From assembly GCA_031213475.1 (NCBI GenBank), contig JARUPZ010000034.1, forward strand, positions 4,466,940-4,530,939: a DNA stretch of 64,000 nucleotides, written 5' to 3'. Source of the DNA: Nereocystis luetkeana. Taxonomy: Eukaryota; Sar; Phaeophyceae; Laminariales; Laminariaceae. Within the stretch, counting starts at the first letter, position 1. Every line of letters begins with the position of its first letter. Shown here one piece after another: positions 10,535 through 21,419 of the stretch. The notes beneath the pieces were generated by a model that was given only the letters and a program-made list of their open reading frames with translations, was not told the DNA's origin and searched no databases. The position numbers were made by a program, and so were the translations under genes.

Positions 10535-10745
10535 TACGTACAACCATATAAGATTCGCCTGCAGAAATCTTCCCAATGCTACACCCAACCATATAAGATT
10601 CGTTTACAGGTATATAGAAATATTCCTAATACGCCATACATACAACCATATAAGATTCGTCTACAGGCATACCTGGTATACGTATGTATCTGGTATTTCC
10701 AAAGCGCTACGAGTATCTGCAACCACATGAGGTTCGCATATACCG
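10535..10745. repeat. Four-copy repeat with AACCATATAAGATTCG core
   Basis: Copies at about 10540, 10587, 10643 and 10720 carry CAACCATATAAGATTCG and a variant, at 46-77 bp spacing. A TACCTGGTA site is at 10670. Confidence 0.75.
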
Positions 10746-10792
10746 GATGCGTAACTATACGATGGGTGTGCAACTCCATCGCACAAGCCTCA

Positions 10793-11141
10793 CTTTTTTT
10801 TTCTTCTTTTTTTTCTCATCCCATTTATTATCTTCGCACATCTTCTTATCTCTCTCCTTCCAACTCGTAACTCAGATCCGGGGTCACATAGCAGGCTCTT
10901 CTGCCCCCTTCCCGCTACGGTACGTGCCTTCATTTTGATCGCGAGAAGATTTCAGCCTTTTCTTCCCTCGTCGAATCGCATCGAATTGTGCCTACCCACG
11001 CTGCAAGGCGCTCTCAACAATTGAATCCTTTTTATGTTTATTTTTGCAAAGAAAGTCAAATGTCCGACCCACCTGGGGCTCGAACCCAGGACTCAAACAC
11101 AAGTAGAATTCGAGGTTAACCACTTGAACCACCGGGGCGAC
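10793..11141 (-). mobile_element. tRNA-derived SINE, full copy (tSINE copy 1)
   Basis: Read on the minus strand, the head has a pol III A box (TGGTTCAAGTGG) and B box (GGTTCGAGCCC) in a tRNA-like frame. A body of about 260 bp (with GATCCGGGGTCACATAGCAGG on the other strand) and an A tail follow. There is no coding capacity. It probably depends on a LINE for movement; which one is unknown, since the LINE here has a C tail instead. Confidence 0.85.
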
Positions 11142-11144
11142 CGG

Positions 11145-11516
11145 CCTCACTTGGCTGTTGGAGAAAGCGTTTCCCCAAAATATACTCTGGGTCTCTGCGA
11201 CTCAAACTCAAGACGTGTTTGTCTCTACCCTATATCGCTTGTCCCCCCCGCTGCTCACTCTCTACGCACCGAGCCTAGATGGCTTTTTTTCGCTGGAATG
11301 GAACAAGAAGGCGTCCCGTAAGAAACTCTTGCCATCCCCCAAAATAGTTAATACTTTAGTAAAAGTCACTCGAAAAAATAGTTTGGCGTAAATAATCGAA
11401 AAGTCTATAACCCGAGGAGCAGTCCCGAAAATCTACCAGGTAAGTAGGTATATCTCGAAATATATCGTAAAACGCTTAATAATTCCGACGACGTTGGGTT
11501 ATATACGTATAACCTA
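11145..11516. other. Unassigned stretch
   Basis: No gene. A TACCAGGTA site is at 11434. Confidence 0.25.
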
Positions 11517-11602
11517 TTTAGGACTGCAGTCCCGTTTTGGGGGCAAACTGCTTGGAATTTGAGTGGTTTGTCTACGAAACGGGACTGCCGTCCTAAAGGG
11601 TT
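11517..11602. repeat. Foldback element (FB copy 1)
   Basis: A near-perfect inverted repeat of about 90 bp. Arms of about 38 bp contain GCAGTCCCGTTTTGGGGACAA, around a small asymmetric centre like CTTGGAATTTGACTGG. No coding capacity. Confidence 0.8.
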
Positions 11603-11955
11603 GAGGACCCCCCTGATAACCTCGTTTATAAAATTTGTGCCATAAACTGGCAAAAAATCGCTGGTGTACCGTTTTTTTTTGTGATTTTGTCGAGAGGGAC
11701 AGGTTTTCAATTCAGCTCCTAGAAATGGTATGTAATTAGGACCGTGTAAGGTTGGTTGGCTGGTTCCCAATTGTCTACCCCACGGCGAGCTACATATGTA
11801 CTCGCATGTACTTTTTTGCCAAGGTGTTTTGTACGATCAAAACATTTACCAGGTACCTGGTAATCTATATACTCGAGAGGGGCCCTCTGATTCAAGTGGT
11901 GAAATATTCCCGCCAAACAAAAACTTTACCGGGGTCATCAGCCAATGGCAAGTAT

Positions 11956-12205
11956 TCTTTTTCGTGTTTTCCCTTTTTTCACATTTTATTATCGTCGCTC
12001 TCCTTCTCTCCCTCTCACGTAGTAGTAACCCCGATCCGGGGTGACATAGCAGGCTCCCCCCCCCCCCCCCCATCCCCGCTACGGCTCGTGCCCTTCACTT
12101 TTATCGCGAGAAGACTATAGCCCTTTCCTTTCGTCGTTGACTCGCGTCTAATGGCGCCTCTGCCCACGCTACGCGCTCTCAGCAGTTCATTCCTTTTTTT
12201 TCCTT
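11956..12205 (-). mobile_element. Diverged tSINE (copy 2), head missing
   Basis: It matches the tSINE body (CGATCCGGGGTGACATAGCAG, TATCGCGAGAAGA, CCCACGCTACG) with many substitutions and a C run at 12057-12070. The tRNA-like head is absent. Confidence 0.7.
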
Positions 12206-12439
12206 CTACAGTAGAAACAAAAAAAGATATCACCATGGTGACGTTAGAACTCACGGAATCAACTCCAAACTCTAGCAGCATTCGAGGTGATCGCTCGTAC
12301 ACCACCGAGGTATACCTTGTACATACTGCCGCGTATTCATTTGCAGCAGCCCTTTCCGCACCACACAGCTCACGTACAGTCCTACCGAGCCATACGGAGC
12401 AAAAAAAAAAAAAAAACAGCCAAGGGACACTCCACAAAA

Positions 12440-12675
12440 CGTCGGACTGATCGCGATCCAGACCATCCACAAATAAGAGTGGATTCTAACCTGCCGTTAC
12501 GATGTGTCGTGCAGGATCTTATCTGTACAGCAACATTGTCCTACAAGTAGGTGTGCAGGTCACACCACTTTCACCCGGCAACATGAGCTACTGTAGACCA
12601 TTGCAGATCAGGATCTATCTCCACCGGAAGATCTATACCGTAGATCATCAAGTACAGATCCGGATTATAGAGCTG
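12440..12675. repeat. GATC-rich dispersed repeat (family G, copy 2)
   Basis: It shares GTGCAGGATCTTATCTGTACA and ACCGTAGATCATCAAGTACA with the family, in the opposite orientation to copy 1. Confidence 0.55.
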
Positions 12676-13380
12676 CTAAGAAAATGTTTTCACCAAAAGA
12701 ACGAACCGAACCGACGATCTGTTCGAGGTGCGGGGAACAACCCGAGCAACACGCAAAAGCACGCAAAAGCACGCACACACATAACATACACACACAGAAC
12801 GGTCCTGTGCCCCCCCCCCCTCACCCGCCACCCTTTCCGCAAGCGAGCACTCGAAACGGCAAAACACAACGTCAACTCCACCATGAAAATACATAATTCA
12901 ACTCGAGGAAGGAAGAAAAGAGGGAGGGACGGGAGGGGGGGGGGGGAGAGGGGGGGGTGGGAAGACATGAGGCGCTAAAATCGCGAGCCCTCTCGCGCTA
13001 CCTTATGCCACCCTTCACTTGTTTCACCGCCAACTGCGCGGTCGCTTGGCTTCTAGGTTATATATATCCCCCCCGCCTGGCTGCTTTGCCGGCAAACGCG
13101 TGCACTACAGTAGTAATACCGGCTTTCCCTGCCTGCCGTGTCTGCCTAACATAATATCCGCCATCTCGCTGGATGGCCGGCGAAACGCGTTCACTACTTG
13201 TGCTACGTAGCCTGCCTGGGGCACGGCCTGTGCACAGCTCCTCTACAAGACTCGTACAGTAGTACCATCATTGGCAGGTTGTATGCACCACTACTGCGGA
13301 CGACCACATAAGGACCGTGTGGGCATCACCATGAAAACCAAGCGGTCCTTACATTTCGGTCCGGAGTGGTGCACTCTGGG
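12676..13380. other. Unassigned stretch with C and G runs
   Basis: A C run is at 12810 and a G-rich run at 12920-12960. No supported gene. Confidence 0.25.
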
Positions 13381-13770
13381 CGTACCCCCACAACATACTC
13401 AAGTATGATCAGACTGACTAGGCATGGTACCCGGGTACCCCAGCGTATAGGGTATACACTCTGGGGGGTACCTGGGTAACAACATAGCGTGGTACCTGGG
13501 TATCCCCGATTGTAGGGTACATACGCTAGGGGGTACCCGGGTACATACCCGGGTATGACCAAAACAACAAAGCGTGGTATTTGAGTATCCCCGTGTGTGG
13601 GGTACATACTCTAGGGGGTACTCGGGTACATACCCGGGTATGAGTAAAACAACCAACTGTGGTACCTGGGTACCTCAAGAGTATAGGGTATATACTCTGG
13701 GTGTGCCCGGGTACATACCCGGATATGACCAAAACAACCAGGTTAGGTACCCGGGTGTCCGAAAGCATCC
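13380..13770. repeat. Minisatellite, about 80 bp unit rich in GGTACCCGGGTAC
   Basis: Five or so copies containing CGGGTACATACCCGGGTATG and a partner AGGGTATACTCTNGGGGGTA. Each unit is itself palindromic, so open frames on both strands here are artefacts. Confidence 0.85.
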
Positions 13771-14480
13771 ACCCTACTGAACAAACCCTTGGAAAACAAA
13801 AAAGTACCCGCGCAACCACAGTACTGCTTGTGTTTCTGAACTTGCGCGACACAAACTGCACTAAGAAAAAATGGCGCTTTCATCATTTGACGCTGCCTTC
13901 AACTTCTATATAATACTCAAACGAGTAGCGAGGTCGCGCGCGCAAAAATACGCCGAAAAAAAAACATAACCTTCCGAACAAATATCTATCTCCCTTATGT
14001 TACTCTAGCGAGGTCTCTGCACGCTAAAAAAAAACGCCGCGAAAACAAAATACTGACTCCCGAAATATAACTGTACCTCGAAAGTCACGCCACCGCTGCA
14101 GCGTACCTGGTACGTGCTTCAGACTCCCGCGTAAATGTATATATCGAAATTCACCCCCTGCTGTACCTGGTACCCACGTAACGAGTGCCGCGACGAACGA
14201 CGAGCGCAACCCCCACGGAAGGCACGGCTTGCGTTGACCGTAGATTGACCACTTCAGTCTCAACGCAACAGACGTTTTTCAGCCAACGAAAACAAAAAGG
14301 CCCCGGCTGGGTGGGCGATGCACGAACCGCGCACAGTTTGAACTTCTTCTACGGTAGCGTTATCTAAGGCACGAGCGCGTGCCACCATGCCACCACCGCC
14401 CACCGCGGTCACCCTCCCGCCTCCCAAGAAAAACACGCCTCCCGCTCTCAAGGAACACCCCGCTCTGGTTTCGACCGTGA
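13771..14480. other. Unassigned stretch
   Basis: Two TACCTGGTA sites (14104, 14164). No gene supported. Confidence 0.25.
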
Positions 14481-14496
14481 CAATTCCACTCGATCC

Positions 14497-14632
14497 GGTT
14501 CGGTTCGGATCGGATCGGTTCGGTTCGGTTCGGTTCGGTTCGGTTCGGTTCGGTTCGGTTCGGTTCGGTTCGGTTCGGTTCGGTTCGGTTCGGTTCGGTT
14601 CGGTTCGGTTCGGTTCGGTTCGGTTCGGTTTC
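14497..14632. repeat. Pentanucleotide (CGGTT)n microsatellite
   Basis: About 25 CGGTT units. The same sequence, impure, recurs at 15300-15420. Confidence 0.9.
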
Positions 14633-14800
14633 GGTCCTCTTCTTTCCGAAATCCGGTATATAACATGGCGTACCCACTTCCACCACACTACTTTTTGCTC
14701 TGTCCTAAACGTCCACCCCAAAAAGTCTGTTTTCCGTCCTAATTTCCAGTAAATATCAAACACAAAATTGAAAACAATGGGGGAAAAAAGGGACGGGGGA

Positions 14801-15002
14801 TGTACTCGTGTCATGCATGGCCATAGTCGTATGAAACATACAGCAGAGACCCTCGCGGCCCTACAATGCCGGGACGGAGCAAGTCGGGTTTTCACCGACC
14901 AGGCAGGCATTGCTTGCACCAAGAGCGAGGCGTGAGATGTTCGGCGGGTGGCACGAAGGGTAAGCTGCATCCTACCAAGAACCGCGCGTGAGGAGGACTT
15001 TG
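14801..15002 (-). mobile_element. C-tailed element, short form (copy 4)
   Basis: It runs from TGTACTCGTGTCATGCATGG to CGCGTGAGGAGGACTTTG, about 200 bp of the family's 3' part. A C-rich tract (G run on the plus strand, 15018) adjoins its 5' end. Confidence 0.85.
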
Positions 15003-15009
15003 AAAAAAA

Positions 15010-16100
15010 AATGGCCGGGGGGGGGGGGGGGGCAGGGGGAAAGGGGATACTCCTCCGATCACTTCCTCCGTCAACATCACATCTACAGTCTGCTGTCCAT
15101 GATCTGGCCAACCACTTCGTCGTCTTGTTCTATCCGATCTCAGTCACAGCAGCAGCCGCCGCGGCCGCACCGAGGCACCAGCAACAATCGTCCTCCCCCC
15201 CTGCCCGATCCCTCCCCCCCTGCCAAACCAACTCCAAGCGGAAAACTTCCGTCAAAATATCCGAACAGCGGTCACGTTACTCACTTTTCTCAAATTTCAA
15301 TCCGATTCCGTCTGAACCGGGTTTCTTCCGATTCCGTCATCTCAATCGGTTTGGTCGGTTACCCACAACAAGAAAAGTTGTCTCGATCGGTTTCTTCCGA
15401 TTCAGTCGTTTCAATCGGTCCATGGTCGGTTGCCCGAACAAACAAAAAGATCGAGAGGCCACCGCCATGCTTCCTTCCTTCTGACTGCGGTCAACTATTT
15501 TCGCAACGCCCCCCCCCCTCCCACTTCCCCCAACACCCGGGAGGGGAAGGAACCCCGCTAAGCGCTGGGAAACCCATCCACCCTGAGTGTTTTCGCTGAA
15601 CGTATCATGTATATCGAAGAACTCACCGCAAAAACACGGTTACCGGGGGAACGCCGTTAAGGTGTGCAAAGCCCATCCCCGTCGTTTTTTCAGGAGATGA
15701 AAAAAAAATCGATGCGATTTCGCGTTCCCCTCCCTACTACCCCCCCCCCCCCACCCCCCCACGCGCACATAAATGCTTACGACGCGCTGGATGATAAGGA
15801 GCACGAGGGGGTGGGGGGGCACGAGCAGGAACGCAACGCGCCGGATGGTAAAGAGGCAGAAGAGAGAGGGGGGGGGGCAAGGGGAGGGCACAATGCCCCC
15901 CCCTTCTACAATCAGCGTGTCACTAAGAGAGGGGGGGGGGGGGGAGGAGAGGGAACAATACCCCCCGCCTCCGCATATCAAAATAACTCCAAGAGGAGGG
16001 GAGGAGGGAAAGGCACAATGCCCTCCCCTCGTCTACATACTTATCAATATAGCAAACAAGCCTATGATAACAAAAATAGAAATAGAAAATAAATAAATAT
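15010..16100. other. Low-complexity pyrimidine/purine stretch and 3' flank of the minus-strand gene
   Basis: G runs at 15018 and 15930, C runs at 15510 and 15738, and impure CGGTT repeats (15300-15420). A CCGCCGCGGCCGC-containing segment (15155) might be exonic, but nothing decides the strand or frame. Confidence 0.3.
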
Positions 16101-16103
16101 ATA

Positions 16104-16430
16104 TCACGCGATGTCATCGTACTGGTCTCGAAAATCGACTTCCGCCAATCCATCGTGCTCCCCTTCCTCCTCACCCCCCCCTCCTCCCCTCCCCCCCACC
16201 CCCTCCTCCAACTCCTGCCGCTGTCGTGGCCAGCCAACATCGTCGCCGCTCAAAATCTCGCCGACGCCGCCACCCCAGCCGCGGGGGTGGTACGCCTGGC
16301 GCTCGCCGATGGCACCCGTTCTCCTGTCCCCGTACAGCGAGGGGGTGGGAAACGGCGCTCGGGAGTTCCAGGCGATCTGCTTGCTGTACGGGCGGTCGGT
16401 TAAGGCTGTCGTTAAGGCTGCTTCGAAGAC
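16104..16430 (-). CDS. Last exon of the unrecognised minus-strand gene
   Basis: From the acceptor CCCCCACTCAG|GTCTTC (16430) the frame is open for 108 codons to a TGA at 16104. It lacks an internal ATG and shows strong GC bias at third positions. Its C-terminal third is encoded by the C-rich plus-strand tract at 16165-16215 and gives Gly/Glu repeats. Confidence 0.65.
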   Translation of the reverse strand, partial: VFEAALTTALTDRPYSKQIAWNSRAPFPTPSLYGDRRTGAIGERQAYHPRGWGGGVGEILSGDDVGWPRQRQELEEGVGGRGGGGGEEEGEHDGLAEVDFRDQYDDIA

Positions 16431-19400
16431 CTGAGTGGGGGGGCATGGTGGGAGGAAGTGGAAGTTCAGACGGGAGAGGGGTTGTGGGGGGGGTTTGTAG
16501 TGGTGTCGTGTGGCGGTTGCGGTGCGCGGTGTATCATGAGGGGTGCGTCATGTACTTACGGTGTGGGTGTGTGTGAGGATTTGGCGGCTTGTGCAAAAAC
16601 GACGAGGGGAAAATGAAAGAAAACACGTGAACGAGAGAAGGAAGGAAGGAAAGGAAGGAAAGGAAGGAAGGAAAGGAAGGAAGGAAGGAAGGAAGGAAGG
16701 AAGGGAATCACGAATATAGCGGTGAACTCTCCTGCCTAGTTTTTTGTTCTGTCGTGTGCCCTCCGCAACCTCAACGGTAAAACAATACGCTGAAACTCCT
16801 TGCGACAGCAGAACAAGGAGTGACGACACAAAATCAGCGCCAAGCCCCGAGCATGTCAGTTCCATTGTTGGCCCGGAGTATCCATGATCGATCTCCTACC
16901 GACGGAAGGGTCAACACCTCACGCAGATCAGAGAGATCACGATCTATCTATCTACTAACTGTAGATCATCTAATTCCTCACCTGCCGTCGTAAGAGGTTG
17001 TGCAGGATCTGCCTTTTAGGGCAGATTCCACCTAGAAAAACGTGCCACGTACAGAAGATTATGTAGATTACACGACTCCAACCCGACAACACGAGCCAAG
17101 TCCCAGAATACAAGATGGGGAATAGACCATGTACATCTGACTTGAAAATATCTAGATCATCACGGAGTACGAATCGATCGCTTGTCCGAGACGTAGAAGG
17201 GTTGGCCTGAACGCACACCAAAAGGTAAAAGAGCAAGCGCAGAAGGTGCTGACGTGTGTCGTGTACCGTCGCCACCTCAACGGTAAAATAAAAAAAGCGA
17301 AAAAGCTCGAAATCCCTCCGCGAGCAGAACAAAAAAAATATCAGGTATGCACAAACCACCCGTCACCTGCGTGCAGGCTCATGACGGTATCATACGCAAC
17401 ATTTTCCCGGGGTTCGTGATATTGTTTCTCCCGTCAGGTCGCGTTCTCTGTTTGGTTTTGGGTATTCGAGTACCCTCGGAACGTCACCGGTGAAAAACAT
17501 AGCTCGGAACTCCCTGCCGGCAGAATACTACAAAATGCATATGCCCACACCAGCCGCCGCATACCACCCGCGTGCAGGCATATATATGCCGACGGGCCAA
17601 CATTTTGCTCGTTTTTTTTTTCTTCGATTTTCGCCGTTTTGTTCTCGCTTTCTGTTCTTGACGTGGCCCCCCTCCCCACCTCAAAAGCGGCAAAAAAAAA
17701 GTAGCTCCAAACCCCTTGCTATTATAGCAGAATGAATACTTACACCAGCCGTCACCTGCGTGCAGGGCATATATATATATATATTGCAGGTGCGCCAACA
17801 TTTTTCCTAACGCAAGTTTTTGGGGGGGGGCTGTGGCAAGGGCGTCCGGAAAAAAAAAGTGGTCAAAATCAGGTATACCTGATCCATTTGGGTCCAAATC
17901 AGAGTGAAAAACGCACGCCACGAACGGCGTTTTTCTCCATGAAAACCCATCTATAAAAAAAGCGCCTGAACGTTAAGCGCGTGGCCCCCAAAATCTGATT
18001 TGTTTTGTTTTCTTTAGGGTATGTGTGTGTGTGTGTGTTCTTCACATTAAACCGTTCTTTCTACCCGTCGACATCCAGCACAACCAGTGTCCGTGCCGAT
18101 TCTTCCATCCTAGAAGAGATACAAGTTCTGTGGTCACAAAGCTACGCCACAGAGATACTACGTTGCCACGTGTGCAGTGTGAACTGCAGTGGGCAATGCA
18201 AAGCCATGTCATCATACTAGATACGACAGGCACGACATACGCAATCTATGAAATAGTGAAACGAAAAGAAACAATCAAAGAGAAAACAAAACAAGGTAGA
18301 CAAGTCGAAAAAGAAAAAGAAGAAAAATGAAAGCAAAATCTAAGAGAAACAATCTGTCGTGCCCCCCCCCCCGCAGGCGAGGTGGCCTACACTTGAAAAA
18401 GAACGAGCTGGAAAAAAGAAGAAATAACAAAAGACACCACTGCTTGTGAACAGAGTAAGACAAAGAACCAAGGAGAAAGTATAGGTACCACGGGCTCGAC
18501 TTGGACCTGCAGAGAGCCACCAGGCATCGTTTGTTTCGCCACGCGGCGGGAGCGCCAAGAGTATTTATTATGGTTCCCAACCTCCGTTGACGGCTTCGAA
18601 GCTTCCTCGAACCATCCTCGCGGATCCTACCGCCTGCTCGGCACGAAATTATCTCGCCGTCCCAACCCTGAGACCACCTCGACGCGGGGGGGTGCAGACG
18701 AAAAACCGTGTGCGTCCATGTGTGTCCATGTTGTAATATGACGCCCCCTGTACTCCTGTGACCATGGGAAACTACGGCGTACACGCCACAACAACTGTTA
18801 ATAGCTGAAGCATATCACACCCCAAAGAAGAAAAAGTGAAATCAGCGTACGCATGTATGCACAAATGCGCACCAGGTACATACGTACATACGTACATACG
18901 TACGAGTACAGAGTTTATACACAAGACTTTCAACCGAGGGACCATACGTAGACGCGTACGTATACGGCCTCTCTGATTGGTTCAAAGTTGGCCGAAATCA
19001 GATGACACCTACCAGTATATAGACAAGAGTAGACAAAGTCAGGTATACCTTGGCCTTTTCGAGCCAAAATCGGGTACGGTGCCAGTTTGGCCAATTAGCA
19101 GGTCTCCTGGCGTGTGTGTTGTACTTGTTTTTAGTATTAACTGATTTTGGCCGAAATGTGGCCAGGTATACCTGATTTTGGCTGAAACCCTTTTTTCTTC
19201 GTTACTTTTTACGAGCGGAAGTATAAGAATCATTCAGACACGAGTGTGAAGGCCAAGCGGCCCTTATATTTCCGTCCCGAGTGATGTTCGATGCTATGCT
19301 TGAGAGGTGAGTCTACTGCGTTCGAGACAAACACAACCGGGGCTGTTCCTCACGGGTCAGGTCAACAACCTCACCGGTCGCGTCGGGCTGGGTCACCCAC

Positions 19401-21367
19401 CCCGACCCGACCTGACCCGCGAAAGTTTCGAGTTGTCGACTTCTGACCCGACCGGCGATTACCCGACCCGACCCGACCCGACCCACCAATTTTTTGAGCT
19501 GGTCCACATCTGACTCGACCCGATCCATAATATGTTGAACAGCTCTTTTGCCCCGACCCGACCCGACCCGTGACATTTCGAACGCCTCCTGATCCGACCT
19601 GACCCGACCCGATTCGTGACAGTTTGAAAGCCTCGGACTCGTGCAACAGCCCTGAACCTAACAAACCACTCATGCAACCTAATCAACAATGGTTAGGGGT
19701 ACACCGGCATACCAGGTAGCGGTCAACTCTTTTAGGACCGCAGTCCCGTTGTGGGGACAAACCAGTCAATTTTCAAGTAGGTTGTCCCCAAAACGGGACT
19801 GCGGTTCTAAAGGGGTTAATCTCTCACACAGCGCGCGTCAACCATGCGTCATTTAGGCTCAATTAAACATGCACCCGGCACGGCCTCAAAGCTTATACCG
19901 GCCGCCACGCAATAAAACACTCGACTGTTGTGCTTGCAGTGCAGAATCAGAGAGGGGATACATATCGGGACACAAAAACAAGGCCCCAAGACCCATCTGT
20001 CACACGGCAACGAAACACATGAACGGCACACACAAACGCTTTGGTTTCCCCCTGCCCCTGACGTCCTCTTAATGCCCCCCCGGCCCCCGCTATACCCCCC
20101 GCCCCACCCGTGGCCGACGACAAAACCCTCCATGAACTGTCGGGTAAGGCCGCTTTACGACCCCAAGGCTTTCACATACCCATACCTCCCCCCCTCGTCT
20201 CTCTCCCCCGCTCTGACACCCCCGCCAACAGACTCTCGACAAACTCCCCGTAGCGCGCTGCCTACTTCATCGGGGGCGGCCATTTCACGGCCTCAACGCC
20301 ATCAACGTTATTAACCCCATCAACGGTATCAATGGCTTCACGTTATCAACGGTTTCATCGGCCTGACAACCTCAACGGCCTCGACAGCCTCCCGACCGAA
20401 AGATCTAAACGACATCAACGGTCTTGCGACCTCAACGACCGTAACGGCCTCAACAGCATCGACCATCGGCCTGAACAACTTCAACGGTCTTACTGCCCTC
20501 CAGGCCCAACGGTCCCGACGGCCTCCTGGTCTGACGGCCTCAATGGCCTATTAACGGCCCCAATCAACGAATGGTCTTGATGGCCGATTGGTCTCGGTGG
20601 TCTAACCGCCTGCTGGCCTATCGGCCTCTACGGCCTTCCGGTCTCCTGGTCTATCCACCCCAACGGCCCTCCGGCTTACCCCCCCCCTCCCCCCCGGCCT
20701 AACGTACCCCCCTCCCTCCGGCTTACTAAATAAACCGTAGAAACATGATAAAAACCCATCCCGTTCGGGACCCCGAGATAAACGACAAAAACAATCGTCG
20801 GTAACTTTGGTGATATCACCCATCTACGATACGAGCAAGCAGCAGCAAGCAGCAGCACCGGTAGAGAGAGAGGGGGTTCATGCCGCGCCCATGCCGCGCC
20901 CTACTGCACGACTCCTGAAGGTGTCACTCCGACACTACACTACACTATTTACGGAGGACCACAGTAAATCGGGCCAAATATTGTTGCTAAAAAAATGAAA
21001 ATATATAGATTTTTGTGGGTACCGCAGGGCTAGAGGGGTCACAACGGTCCCCCCCCCCCCCGGCTCAACGGTCCCCCGGTCCAACGGCCCTCCGACGACT
21101 TTCCCGAGCTAACGGTCTCCCCGCGGTTTCTCACCTGAGCGCAAGCTGCGGCTGCCCTCGGCGCGTTCAGGTTTTTCATGAGGGTCCTCAGGAAGGAGGG
21201 GGGCGCGGACGGGGAGAAGAGCATCCGATTCCGAAGCGTCTCCAGCCGCTCACCCTTGCACTCGGTTGTAGCGATCGACCTGAAACCGTGGCAGCAATAG
21301 CAGCAGCAGCAGCAGCCACAGCAGTCATGTCAGATACGGTAGTAGGCACGGCAGTTGTGATTGACAT

Positions 21368-21419
<52 letters not shown>

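Noticed and set aside
11058-11141. A genuine tRNA gene
   Set aside because: The tRNA-like part is repeated in several places with a shared body and A tail, so it is a SINE head; the cloverleaf is not convincing as a functional tRNA.
13326-13861. Tyr/Pro/Gly-rich repeat proteins on the minus strand
   Set aside because: They come from the 80-bp palindromic minisatellite; open in more than one frame.
14260-15111. 283-codon minus-strand frame
   Set aside because: It spans the (CGGTT)n repeat and a C-tailed element.
16155-16434. Plus-strand frames after a C-rich tract
   Set aside because: The minus-strand frame over the same bases is longer, has about 81% GC at third positions and joins in phase with other exons.
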